A stretch of 64,000 nt of DNA from Casuarius casuarius (Eukaryota; Chordata; Aves; Casuariiformes; Casuariidae), in assembly GCA_003342895.1 (NCBI GenBank), contig PTFA01000055.1:1629823-1693822 (forward strand), given 5' to 3'. Every line of letters starts with the position of its first letter. Positions within the stretch are counted from its first letter, which is position 1. Positions 49,915-62,832 of this stretch are shown piece by piece. The notes under the pieces are model-generated. The model was not told the origin of the DNA and did not search any database. It was given only the letters and a program-made list of their open reading frames with translations. The translations under genes and the position numbers were made by a program.

Positions 49915-52626
49915 AATTACTTTATCCTTGGAAACAAGCTAGCATCTTTTAATTAAACTTATTTTTAAACCAAGCTAAGCTCACAAAGTTGAAAATAATG
50001 TCAGTCTGACTAGTAAGATTTAGACAAAGATGTAAACAAATACAACATAAGAATACTAAGAGGAAGGGAAAAACTAACTTGTTATTAATGTATTATTTCT
50101 AGTGAAATACCATTGAAGTTCGACAGGACCCAGACGACACTGCGATGCTTGTTATGCAACAAAGGCTGTATGCGCAGTATGGAAAAGAGAAGTAGTAATC
50201 ATAAACCTGGGGTTTTTTGTTTGCTTGTTCAGGCTTTGAATTTGTTTTTGGGACTCATTCAACCTCCACTTAGTTCAAAAGAAGAGTGTTCCTCAGCATA
50301 GAAACATTGCCTTAAAAAATGAATAGATTCAAATGTTAGTCCTAGGTTTCTTTTTAAGCAACAAAAAATATGAGGATTTGATTGTGATGTCTATCTAGTG
50401 CAAGTAAAATAAAATAGTCATTTAAAGAAGTTTATTGTAAGAGGACACAAAGCTTAAGTTTCATTTGATTCCTATCCAGAAACAGGAATCAAAACGAACT
50501 ATTAAGCTGCAGCCTAAATGTTTGAAGATTCTTCAGCTGGGGACATTATCCAGCCTTAAATGGTAAAAACAGTAAGACCTATCCTAAAAAAATCATAGAA
50601 AAAAAAATTCTTCTACAAATAAAACAAAAGAAAGTTTTACCAGACCAGAAACCCATTTGGAAACATTCGCATCAGAAAAACAAGTATTGACAGCAGTAAG
50701 CCAAGTGTTGAATAGCACAAAACCAGGTAAATACTTTTGCACTTAATGTGCATCTGAAGTCTATGGGAACAACATTAAAACCAACTTGGACTTCCAGGCA
50801 TACTAAAGTATTTTGATGACAAACGTATCATGATCCTTCTTCCTGCTGTCTCCTGCTTTTCTCTTCTTGCTAAGCCTTACATTCCAGCCTAATAGCCACA
50901 TACTTGCTACTCCAACCAACCATAGTATTCAGTGGTATTTCNTAGAAAAATTATTCTTGTGTCAGATAAACACAGAAAAAAAAAATCCTTCAGGGACAGT
51001 TTGATATACCACAGATTTCAATTGAAATACTGAATCAAGAAATTAAGAGTTTCCTTAGTAAGTCTACCAGCATGGAAAATGGTGTAAAAGCATAGACATT
51101 CTAGCAAAACTTACACTGTATCAAGCATATGAGGTAGAGTTCACTCCACAGTTTTAAAGCTATGTGAATTCAGAAGGAGCAGAAAAGTCATGCTGTGCAA
51201 GAAAACTGCAATAAAAAGAACCTGGAAAAGTTTAGATACAACACAAAAAGCATTATTGTATTACATGATCATGTACATTTCATTTGGAAATGAAAAGCAG
51301 CTCATATGTAGAATTTTAAAAGTATGAAGTCATTTTCATAATTTTCTAGTTAAAAATCATTTGGTAGTACCTGACCAGATAGAAGGTAACTTATTTTGTC
51401 ACAGTTTAAGTGTGGCACAGAATCCAAATAAGGTTAAAAAACTTAGATTCTTTCCATGAGAAACTATTGAATTTCATCAACAATTAAAAACAATTAAATC
51501 AAGACTGCACAGAATGAAGAACTGTGTGAATTTTCAGTGCACCTCACCTGTTAGTGTTCTCATACAGTTCTGTGCTGCCCACATTTTCAGGAATTAGACC
51601 TTTAAGTTTCCTCATTTTTAAACACGTTCAAAGAATTTAACATTATTAGACTGTCATAAATGAGTTAAGATTTTTGGCAGGCCATCTACTGTAATAGCTT
51701 TGAATTTCCCTTAAGTGCTTATTGTGGATGAGTTATTTTAACAGGAATTAACACTATCTTGCGGCTCAGACAAAAATCTAAACTCTTAACTCCTTTGCAT
51801 CACTAACATGCCAAGTGAAGGACAATGTTAAATGTGGTATTTGCTTACAGTAAATTATGACGCATTACGTGTTATACATATTGGACATTCTTTTGATCTC
51901 AACTTGAAACTATTAATCCTTCTAAAGCAGAATAAGACCATGTCCCTAGGTTTGCTCTCCAGAACTCCAGAGCATTTTAATAGAAATACTTTGCCAGTGA
52001 CAGTAGGGTTAAAAAACAAGCAGGACTTCTAACACTGACAATTCCGCAAATTTTACCTATATTTGAAAAGTTATACCAGTCCCATACTGTATTCTGAATT
52101 TCTGCAATATTCATTAGTTTTAGTGTAAGAAACATCACAAGCAGAAGACTGATTGGCTTGTAATGTTTCCTGTGCTAGTTGTACTGTAAATCTACTTAGT
52201 TACTTTAGTATATAGATGAATTTAATCAATCTTTCCAGAAAGAATCTCAGCAACTAGAGTTACTTCAGTGGCTCATTAGCTGCTTATTGAAAACAGTCTT
52301 CATGACTGATAACTTAGGACAGTGAAAACAAAAAACAGACTGCACTGATTTATTATTAAAGAATTTGATATCATAGCTTTTGCCATTATAAATTGATATT
52401 AAAAGCAGATATCAGTAAAAGCAGCCTTCCTATACTTTCTTGATTCCTCCATTGCCCACAGAAAAATGCAGAGGAAAAACAGCTTTCTAACTAACATTGC
52501 AGAATCCTCTCCTTCCAATGAAGACAAGAGATGAGAAAGTTTCAAAAATAAGTAAAATCTCAAGTATTCTGTTCAGTCACAGGGAGCAACCTCAGTGTAC
52601 ACCTTTCAAACCACGTTTTCCCTCTC

Positions 52627-52641
52627 AAAAAGAGAAAAAAA

Positions 52642-52682
<41 letters not shown>
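52627..52682. repeat. A16-(GA)16 purine tract
   Basis: Fifty-six consecutive purines: a short AAAAAGAG lead, 16 As, then 16 GA units. Confidence 0.95.
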
Positions 52683-52685
<3 letters not shown>

Positions 52686-53727
52686 ATCCTGCACTTTCCA
52701 GCCACTTTACCTTGTTCAACTAGCTTATTGTGTGGCAGAAGTTTCAGACCTATGCTTTAGCATTTCACATGGGCTGGCTTAGGTATTCCCCACCATGTCG
52801 TGGATCTTGCACTTCAACACCTAACTTTGCCCATTCTCAACACATGGAACTCAGACCCTGGGGCAGGGTGGAGAGTTTCACTCAGACCTGAGCATCTACA
52901 AGTTTTGGAGATGTACATCATCATGAAGGTAAAGTCTTTTGCAGTATTTCAGAGGCCTTCCATGCATCTGCTAGAGATTACACTTTCCTCTCTCTNAACT
53001 AAGGCAACATTCAAATAATTTATTACAGAATTTTTAATTCACAAATTTGAAGAGGAAGATTTTAAAGCACTGCAGCAAGTTAATTGTTTTTCCATATTTG
53101 TATATAACCTTAGAAGATCACGCACCTGAGAACTCAGGAAAATGTGTTGAACTTACTTCAGTCAACGCTTCCACCTGAACACCCAAAGAAAACTGTTTCA
53201 ATATTGAAAGCCAGCTATTTGTGCTGTGCACCCTGTTGTGCTGATCCTACAATCACCAAATGTCTTTCTCAGCTCCTCAGGTAAATTCCTCTGCATAGGT
53301 TTCCAGATCCTTCCCTAGGTAGTTCCAAATTTACTTATCAGAATTAATTTATTTTTGACATCTTGCAGTTATGGCTATTATGTAAGATAAAAATATTAAT
53401 ATAAACAAAGTGGGACTACCTCAGCCCCTCATTTTTCACTATTGAAAATATTGATTTATATGATTCTCCTGGAACAAGGTTTGTCCCAGTTTGCCAGTTT
53501 GCTCAGCAACCACACCAAAACAAATCTGAAGGTTCTTCCTCTTAAGCGCATTATGCCATTCTTAAGTTGCTTAGCACGGTGAGGGCCAAGTTTTGGTCTT
53601 CAGTGTCAATACACGCAATAAGTGGTGGCCATCAAAAACAACTGTATACGTTAAAGAGAACACAACCTGACCTATTGTGTAGCCTGATTCCTTTAGGGGT
53701 TTTTGTTTGTGTGTTGTTTGGAGAGGG

Positions 53728-53747
53728 TTTTTTCTTCTTCTTCTTCT
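53728..53747. repeat. (TTC)n microsatellite
   Basis: A T-run followed by about five CTT units. Confidence 0.9.
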
Positions 53748-54639
53748 GCAATTGCCAGTTTTAGACACTAGTAGGTTAGGCTTCCAAACTGGACTACTGA
53801 AATGACTGCCACACCCTGAAAAGCAGGAGGAGGAGTTTGGTTTTGTTTTAATTGGGAAGTACTTGTAGCACTTCTGGATGCTTACATAGTAACAGTAGCT
53901 AAAAACTCTTGCCATCTTCGGCTGTCCAGGAGACTGCACTCCTTCTCAAGGAATGTGGATCCAAGCATAGCTATCCACGTACTCATCCCCTCCAGGCTGA
54001 ACGCTGCCACACGCTGCACCTGAGGGACGAGACGTTCCCATTGAATCAACATGCAGAGCTCTACTAAACAACGCGTGGAGATTGCTCATCCGGACCCTGC
54101 TGGCTCCTGGTCTGCTACCAGATTCTTTCCAAGATCTGATTCTTGATTACATGCTAATGAACGGGAGTGGGTCCATTTCTCCCTGACTTTCAGTGATGAT
54201 GACAGTTGAGAGATCATCAATACGGGCCAAATCAGGGGAGTGAGACTCACATCCACAGCAGCCGAACTCAGCAATGAAACACTTGCGGAGTTGCCACACC
54301 ACAAAACAGTTATTAGTTCAGCAAAATTTCCTTTGTGATAGCATTGCATTTATAGGAATAGTTTCAATGGCTACAAAGAAAAAAATGGAAGACACCGTCT
54401 CTGAGCATTATATCCAATTTCACTGGGCATTCGTATAAGATTACAACGTATTTTCTACATGAATGCCTTGAGCGGTCATCTGAACAAAAATGGTGTTTAA
54501 AAAGTTGCCTACTTCATAAGCTTTCCCCACAGGTACTTCCCCACATAGAAATAAGAGCAGGGGGTAGGGGGAGAGGAGGGAGAGGATAGACTTGTTTGTC
54601 TGCCAGTTGGAAAGTAGTTCATAAAAAAAATGCAAGGGC

Positions 54640-54650
54640 GGGGGGGGGGG
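54640..54650. repeat. poly-G tract (G11)
   Basis: There are 11 Gs preceded by GGGC. Confidence 0.95.
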
Positions 54651-56054
54651 AAGAACATTCCACAATTTAGGTTCCCCACATCTTCCTTGTTCCAGCTGGT
54701 CCTAGTTTTCTGCTCTGTTAGAGAAGCTATTCACTTCAGTAAATAGCACTTTGTTAGTCAGGTCTTGCATTAAAAAAAAATATTTTGCAGCCTTGATGCT
54801 AGATTTTTAATACTTGCCTATTCATATGTAGCTCTACACATCAAGAATGCTATTCTACCACTGCAGAAAAACAGTTACTCAAGGCATAGGCTTTAGAAAG
54901 CAATCACAGTAGATCCTGTGCAATACAGCAAAAGCTCCAGTGCATCTGGACCATGCAAAGGAAGAGAACATAATCTTGTCCTTCTCAAAAGTTTTTTTTT
55001 TTTAAATTAATAAAAACAAGTAATGTACTTTACACAACTATAGCAGGCCCTAGACAGTTCAAGTGTGGAGCTACATACAAAAAAGTGATACTTAAGCCCT
55101 TCCAGGTCAGGCACAAAAAGAAAGTAAACATGAAAAAAGAAGTGGATTCTTATTACTCTTGTACATTATGTATACACATGATGCAAGTTGGCCTAAACGA
55201 ACCCAGTGAATCTGCACACACAGCCTGGTGCTCACCTATCTAGACTGTTTTTAAATCAATTTCAGTTAAACTGCAACTTGGGCATAGACTAGGCTGTAGA
55301 TCAGCATGTATTTGCTATCAAAAAATCATAATGCAACAAAACAGAACAGAGCTGGAAAATGCCACTCATCCACTTACAATGATCAGAGGAAAAAAAAAAA
55401 AAAAACCCACTACCTGAAGAGCTGAATTAAGCCATCTGTCTTTGTACAGCTGATTATTTTAACATGAATTTCAGGCTGCCATGGCATAAGAAAATAATAG
55501 TATACTAATATGCTGCTGTCTTCTCATGCAATAGACTTTTCTAGTGTCTTTGTGGATGCTCTAAGGTTTCCTATGTGAAATGTAAAATCAAGATTGGTCA
55601 GTCTCTCAACTCAGAGCCCTAAATGCAGCGGCATATTAAAAAAGAGTTTTCAATTTCCCTTTGTTACTTCAAAAACCACTCTGATCTCCACTTACAGAAC
55701 AGGCATTTGCGAATGCAAATGCATCAGGCATCACATTTTTTCTTTATACATAGAAGTACACTATTGCCAAAAGTTCAGATTTGTATTTGTTTAAATTTAT
55801 TTTGCAGTTGTACTGCATGTGGCATATTGAATGTGCCAACTCTCAAAAATCACACTGCAGTCTGAGTTGTACCCTCTGCTAAAAGAAAACTCACTATAAA
55901 ATCTAACAAGACCACAGTAGTATAAACACAGAATAATCTCTTTGAGACAATTTAGAGCAACTGAGATATTCAGAGGCCTAACGATAAACCTACTGGGAAC
56001 CTTTTAAAGAGATACTTACAGCCATAAGTTGTGTGAGAGGACAAAGAAAAAAAA

Positions 56055-56316
56055 ATGGATAAATTGAAACCAGAGAGGCTCAAACTGCACATAAGAAAAC
56101 ACTTTTTCCTCAGGAGGACAGTCCAGCAGTGGAACAGGTTACCCAGAGGGGCTTTGCTGTCTTCATCCTTAGAGATTTCTTCCCCTTGGTTTTCAAGACC
56201 AGACTGGATAAAGCCCTGAGCAACCTGGTCAGACTCCAAGCTGACCCTGCTGTGAGCAGAAGCTTGGACCGTAGACCTTCCGAGATCCCTTCCAACCTGA
56301 ATTGTCCTGTGAATAG
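56055..56316 (+). mobile_element. CR1 LINE 3' end fragment, avian type
   Basis: About 260 bp match the last part of CR1: an AAATTGAAACCAGAGAGGCT-like region, then GGTTACCCAGAGGGGCTTTG and CTGGATAAAGCCCTGAGCAA, ending in CCTTCCAACCTGAATTGTCC. Only the terminal part of the reverse transcriptase frame and the 3' tail remain. An A-rich stretch marks the 5' truncation point. The open frames overlapping this interval on both strands are fragments of this repeat, not genes. Confidence 0.85.
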
Positions 56317-56979
56317 GAAACAAAGTCTAGAGAGCTCTTTTCTGATCTTTCATTTACAGAAGTCCTAGGCAAGAACAATTTTCCAACAAACACAGTTTGT
56401 AGGTTGACAGTGTGCTTGCAAAGCCACCATCGCTGAAGGAAAAACAACAAGAAATAAAAAACACGAAAAGGCTTGAATGACTTATTAATTTGGATAGATT
56501 TCCATAGTTTGCTCCAACATAGGCATGTCTTCATTGCCATTTTTGTCCAGGTGCTCAAACCTGAGCACCCACATTAGCTTAGTCACCAGGTGAGTAGCCA
56601 CTGCCCAAGCTAGTTTCTTCACTAGTGAAAGCATTTCTGGAGGTGTATCACAATGGGTTTTTTGTTTTGTTTTCACAGCAAGGGAGAAAGAGAAGCCTCT
56701 CCCCTATGAACTGGAAAGCAATCGCCGAGCATCTGTCTGTGCTTCTGGGGGAGCTGTGGGACAGCTCTGAAGGATTGCCAGATTTATTCTGTATCCTCAT
56801 TTGCAAGGCAGGCAGGTTGCCAGCCTGAGTTAAAACAATACCTGAGGTCTAGTTTATATTCCCAGCTGGGCCAGCTAGCTGGGATTTAAAACACTCGTAA
56901 ATTTGGGTGTGAGGGCTGTGTGTGTTGACAAGGGAATTAGGCCATGGTTCTACGGACTTCTCTTTCGATGCAACGTCAG

Positions 56980-57690
56980 CTCAAGCAGCTCGGCTCTCCC
57001 CCACACCTACTTTCTTCAGGGTCTGAGCAGACACAGCCAGTCGGGGCAGGGATGGCGGTGGAAGCACGGCCTTGGGAACAAGGCCCCAGCCAGCTCCCAG
57101 GGAAAGAACGAGCATCTCCCAGGGGCCGGGCAGGCGGCGGCAGCTACTGCGAGCACCTTTGGGCTGGCGGGGTCAGGCTGGTCTCTCTTTATTCTTAACA
57201 AATCTGTCCCTTCTCTCCACTGGCTGCCTGCTTCTCCCTCCTCCCTCCCTCCGCTTCTCCCCCCTCCTCAGACACCAGTCTCCACAGTCATTTCCCTTCC
57301 CTTTTCTCCCTGCACCCAATTCCCTTCCCTCTCGCGTTTGGAGAAAGGGGGAGACGACACTATGTTCTTTCTTAGTTAATCACCTGTCAACAAAATCTTC
57401 CCCCAAAAAAGACGACATTAACTCCCCAAGGACAAAGCCCTACGAAACNTCATAAATCGTGCTACTTGCAAACCTCCAGTATTAGGTAACCTGAGTGTGC
57501 CATCTCTCCCTAGACCGAATATGCTGTGCGGGAGGAAGGCAGCAGCGCTGCTGCGGGCGGCACGGAGCAGCTCCGGTCACGGCGTGGCAGCACCCAGCGC
57601 TGCCCAGGGGCACACGCACGCGCTTTCGCCACGCGAACGGGGGGCTTTGTCTCTCGGCATTAACAACGCTTTGCGATACACCAAAGACAC
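56980..57690. promoter_or_regulatory. CpG-rich block, candidate promoter or enhancer
   Basis: This is the longest GC- and CpG-rich stretch outside the LTR. About 20 CpG dinucleotides fall in 57515-57675 and a second cluster in 57040-57170, against a background with very few. It also holds a CRE-like half site (AACGTCA near 56980), GC-rich boxes and a C-rich pyrimidine tract at 57235-57270 able to form a quadruplex on the minus strand. The overlapping open frames (up to 158 codons, both strands) show no recognisable domain and follow from high GC. It lies in presumed intron 1 of ARL15, so it could be an alternative promoter, an enhancer or the promoter of an unannotated transcript. No first coding exon of ARL15 is visible here. 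Confidence 0.5.
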
Positions 57691-58127
57691 TTGTGAGAGT
57701 GCAAAGAGAGCACCATAGCATCCCATCTGGGACTGGCCAGGCCAAATGTTTTGTTATTAGTCTCTCTGTTACCTTCTGTAAGTTTGGGCTGCCCCAAAAA
57801 TGGATGGGGGAGGGGGGTGATGCAAAAAAACACACAAAACCACACGTGCCTTTTAGCCCATCTCTGATAAAGCACTTCTAATAAGCAACAAAGTCGCACT
57901 CAGAGCAGTAAGCCATGCCCATTAGAGAGGCCAGCATTTATATAAATATTCCATTGTCTTGCTGTATAAGTAATGATTCTTTAAAATTTAAACTGGCCAT
58001 ATAAAGTCTTTCAGCTGATTGAGACAAGTTAAGACAGCATGAAGACAGTAAGATTTCATCTGAGGTTTTCACCATATCAAAATAAAAACAGAAGTATGTT
58101 TAAAGAAAAATCTGAATTCCTAAGCTT

Positions 58128-58157
58128 AAAAAAAAAAAAAAAAAGAAAGAAAAAAAA
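58128..58157. repeat. poly-A tract with G interruptions
   Basis: A17 followed by GAAAG and another A-run. Confidence 0.93.
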
Positions 58158-58879
58158 AGTGCACCATCTAAGCCTTCCAAGGCTGCTAAAGGGTCTTCTG
58201 ATGCTGCAGGAGCAAGCAACAAAAAGTAACCAAGCATAACTTGGTCTTGAAAAATATTGTCTGTGTTTACTTCATGTGGATACACATTTCACAACATCTG
58301 CTTAGAACCAGAATAAACCTATATACTCTACAGTGAAATTAACCTATAACCTATAGTGAAGTTAAAATGCTTACACAACTATTTAATATTAAGTAACATT
58401 AGTACAGTATATTTTAAATTCATGCAGAAATTTAACCAATTAAACTATACATAACTGAAAACAACATTTACCTATTTCAAATAAAATTAGAGGGCAAGAT
58501 AAAAAAGCAAAGTCAGATAAATCTATCCTGTTGTACTGAAAGCCAGAAAACGTGGCCTTCTCCACTCAGACATGAAAAGGTACAATGTGGAGACAAAGTT
58601 CAACAAACTATTCTTCCCAGTAGTCACAGATAACATCCATAAGAAAAAAGAAAATTCTCCACATAAAGGAAAAGAATTCTTATTCTGCTGTTAGATTTGT
58701 TTCTCTGACATCTTATATTCTTTTCACTACAGTACTCGCACAGAGGAAAGTTGTGTAACAAAGATGTTCAAAACACATAAATCACAAAATCTAGCCAATA
58801 AACTAAGATTACACCATCACAATCTCTAATCATGGATTTGTGAAGAATAAACTAGCAGAGTTTTCCAAGAGACACTGCT

Positions 58880-58985
58880 GCAGATGCTGCTGCGTAGCAG
58901 AGAGGATGTGAGCCCCGAAAAAGGAACGCCCAGGGCGCGCGGGCGCGTTGTGCGGGGACAGGGGCGAGCTGCCTTCTGCAGGACC
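58880..58985. promoter_or_regulatory. small CpG cluster
   Basis: About nine CpGs fall within 60 bp around 58917-58975 (GGGCGCGCGGGCGCG core), an isolated island in AT-rich DNA about 1.2 kb from the larger CpG block. No TATA box, LTR ends or coding match were seen. Confidence 0.3.
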
Positions 58986-60716
58986 AGCTCTGCTTTCCTG
59001 GAGCTGATTCTGGTCAATTGTAGATCAGCCCTATTTGCTTTCTTCCAATGTCACAAGGCTCCTTCAAGCAAGAAAAATAGCATGAGCAGAGCNAGGGGCA
59101 GTGGGGGGGGGCACTATCTATAAAATGGTTTTATATTTGATCAACAATTGTTCTCATTTGCGATCAATAATAATTATTCTCATTCTTAGCAAATAGGGGA
59201 GAGGTCTTCCAAAAAACATGCCACAGAAAGCCTAGCAAATTAATTCAAGTATTTTGTAAAACTGTTTCTTCAATAAGTTGTATCATTCCCTGAATATACA
59301 ATTCACTATAACATCTGGATCATTTCATCATCCCATTACTCCCTTTGCCATTCTCAAAATATCCTTAGTACAGGGAAACATTTTCAAAACATGCTCTGGC
59401 ATGTCCAACCCCAAAGATCACCACTACAATTCAGCCACTTGAAATTTACACCACCTCTTGTTTGCACCCTCAGATGATGCATATTTATCTTAATTTAAAA
59501 TTTCCCCAGCACTCCAGCTTAGCAACTGCACACAAAATACCGATGCCCTAAAAAACATTTGGCTCATTTTAAATATCCCCTTCTCAAAATCATCTCTCCC
59601 CTGGTCAGCCATCAGTGGTTCTTATATTGCATAGTAGCTATGACCTCTACATTTGAGGTGGCATGATCAAAGGAGCCCTGGCCAGACTTGGAAAAACATT
59701 TCCACTGAGAATGGACATACTGCCTGTCAAAAGGTTATTCCCACTGCGTATAGGGAGCAGCTCACATTACTCCAGTGTAACATGAAAGTGCAAAATCTAG
59801 CCATAGTAATCCACATACATGTTTTTCTTTCCAAAAAGGGCATATGGGAGACACTGACTGGAACAGAACATCCGTATTATCATTTGAAGGGAGGCGATGG
59901 AGGGAGGAGGGACGGCTTCCTTAATCAATCCAGCTGTAGGAATCAGACTCTNTTAAAAAATACTTTAAAAATTCTGCCTCTTACTATGGCAGTTACTTCT
60001 CTTCAGTTGCTTTTCTCTCTCTTAGTTAAAAATTTATATATGCAAATATATATCTACATGTAGATAATCACACACATACACACGATCAGACTTTACATTC
60101 TGCGGAAGACAAAATAACTTTGGAGGCGTAAATCTTAATGTCAATGACAGGAAGGCTTTGGTGAACCATTACCATAAATCTGACAAACGCTAATTTGATG
60201 GGTGGCTGTATCTGTCTGCTGCAAGACCAGTCTAGACAGTCTATTGAGAAATCCTAAAACACAACTGTTTGTTCCCTGTAACACCATCTGGATATGGCAA
60301 TAAGAGCCGACCCAGTGCCATTCACACATGGATCAAAGCACATGCTAATGCCATCATGAAGTCATACACATAAAAAATTCAATCTGAGAACTCTATGCAA
60401 TTTTCCTAAGTCCTCAGTGAAGAAACCTCAGACTTAGCGCAACTCAAGCTAAGTGCATGAAGAGGGGGAGAGGGTGGAAAAAAAGAACAGAATATTTAAT
60501 GAGCTTGGCCTTCCAGAGGAATGTTAGGCCACCCATTGTATTGGAAAAGGCTCATGTCACACTTCAGTCATGGCACCCATCAGGGTGCCCCTTTACAAAA
60601 ATTGATCCAAGGGTTTTTATAATTACCTGTTTCAAACTGAAAGAGGGCCCAGAAATACGAGAAGGTTTCCAAGGTGTAAACCTTACATTTTATCATTTAA
60701 GACAGAGCTGGCAGAA

Positions 60717-60744
60717 TTTTCAATATTGCAGACAATATTGAAAA
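60717..60744. repeat. perfect 12-bp hairpin
   Basis: TTTTCAATATTG at 60717-60728 and CAATATTGAAAA at 60733-60744 are exact reverse complements with a 4-nt loop. The flanks do not extend the stem convincingly, so a microRNA precursor is unlikely. Confidence 0.85.
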
Positions 60745-62819
60745 CCTCTCTCTCATTAAACTGCACTGTGGCACTAGATCAAAGCACCAAGGGCCCCCTA
60801 TTGAACTTCTCTAAATATTACAAACATAAGAGCAAGTCTGGCTATGCAGAAACTAAAAGTGAAGCCAATTTTTCTTCTACCTCCAAAAAACAAAACATGC
60901 CTTCTCATGATATAGCGTAAAGTGATACAAAAAGTACTAAATAGCTACACTGCAAACTTTAAGTTGACAAAACTTGATCTGCCCCTCCACCCCCCCCACA
61001 CAATAAAAAATTACTGATGTTTATCAGCATAGCTCACTTTAAAAAGCACCCTAGAAAATGTTGCTAAAGTACTGCCTTTCAAGAGATATTTCAGTTTTTA
61101 TTTGATGTAATGCATTATGTAACAATTTCAACAACCTGCACAAGACATTTGGCTTTGTCATGAAATCAGCCTTTTTTTTTTTTTTCTGTGAAATGTCTAC
61201 TACTACAAAGCTTCCAGCAATTATATTGTTCCCAGCCTTTTGACCACTGAGACTGTATGCACTATTTCTCATTTAACTTTGTTTTCTTTGTTTTTATGAT
61301 TCGGGTTGTAAAAGCAGGCTTTAGTACTTCTGCAAGAGCTTTATTATGAAGCCAGCTTGCTAATACTGAAGATGTCTTAAGACTGAGAGCAAAGGCAGGC
61401 TTTCAGGGCCATTCTGATACAAATTCCGTTTTAAAAATTGATGATTTAAAAGTCTTTCTTTAACCTGTTCAAAGCAATCTAAATATTCATATAGAAAACA
61501 TTTGGACAAGACCACAGTTCTAGTTCTTTAAATAATTTTCTTTGTAAACTCAAAAATGACAACTTGAAAAATTCATTTCTGCCATCATGAGTGACTCAAA
61601 CTGAGTGAAATAACTAGTAAAGCACTACATTTGGTACAGCAGTACCAAAGGTACCAACTTTTATAATCTGATGCTAGTAATCTTTATGCTTACGGAAAAA
61701 AGAATATGCTAACATGAATAGCGTGTCATCAACACTGCATCCNTAATGTTTCATTATATGGTCACTGTAGAAATATAAACTATATTCTACCACGGAACCT
61801 GCAGAAACCTTGTAAGTCTACACACACACACAAAAAACCACAGTGATACTGAACTACTGAAACTGAATTTCCAAACATATAAGTAGTTTAATAAATTCTT
61901 GCACTCTAACTTGAAAAGATATATTTGTAAGAGTACAGTTATGAAATTACAGCAGTTAGATTCTGGTACATCATCCAAACTTAAGTTTAAAAAAAAAAAA
62001 GCACACTCTACACACTCACATTCCTCATGACACTCTAATTCAGTACTCCTGGGGAAATTTATAATTGTCTTAAAAAACCCTAAAGATCTAAGATCTTTAC
62101 AAGGTCTTTAATAAAAACTTCAGGAGAGTAACTCTGCCCTCCCCCCAAAAACACAAGAAAGCTCATTTTTGCAATCAGATGACTCTTTTCACAAAATAAT
62201 GATCAATTAGTCTTTCCATTCAGAGTGTGCTCACGGATGAGCAGAAAAAAAAAAATCTCTACGATTTCCGGTACTAGAAAAGCCAAGAGGGACTGGCTCG
62301 GACTTAGGACTCAGAGATTGATAAACTATGAGTCATCAGGTTTTCAGAGTGTAGGGATGTTTCGATATGAGGAAAATGGAAAATTTACAGGAATGCACTG
62401 TGCATCACTAACCAGCAGTTGTTTCTGTAGAAACTAAGTAATTCCCCTTGAGAGAAAACAAAAGTAGATGGAAAAAGAAAAGTTAGGCATCTACACATCC
62501 CAGTGCCTTCTCATTACATTTGAAATAGCATTAAATGGTATCATACTAGCTTTATGCTCTTTTATATCCAAATCACACACAAAATAGGTAACCAAATGAT
62601 ACATATGCACTGAGCACCTATTCATAAACAAACACCTATAACATTCCCCCTCCCCCAAATCTGACATGCTGGTTGTCTTCAGAGAACTGACCTAATTCTA
62701 AACAGAACAATATATAACCTAACTATGAATGTTTCAGCAGCAGACGTGTAACGAAGGGTATGTTGTACAGGATTTAAAACTTCTGTTAATCCAAGTTTGC
62801 GCACTGCAGTAGAACAGCA

Positions 62820-62832
62820 CTGCCATCTACTG
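62820..62832 (-). promoter_or_regulatory. CTCF-like binding motif
   Basis: CTGCCATCTACTG on the plus strand is CAGTAGATGGCAG on the minus strand, matching every position of the CTCF core consensus. It lies in a locally GC-rich patch (62800-62880) with several CpGs. Confidence 0.38.

Noticed and set aside
56903..57881. Open frames up to 158 codons in the CpG-rich block, one with an arginine- and alanine-rich start resembling a mitochondrial targeting peptide (57497-57718)
   Set aside because: They occur on both strands at once, have no recognisable domain, and long frames are expected in GC-rich DNA. The peptide resemblance is only compositional.
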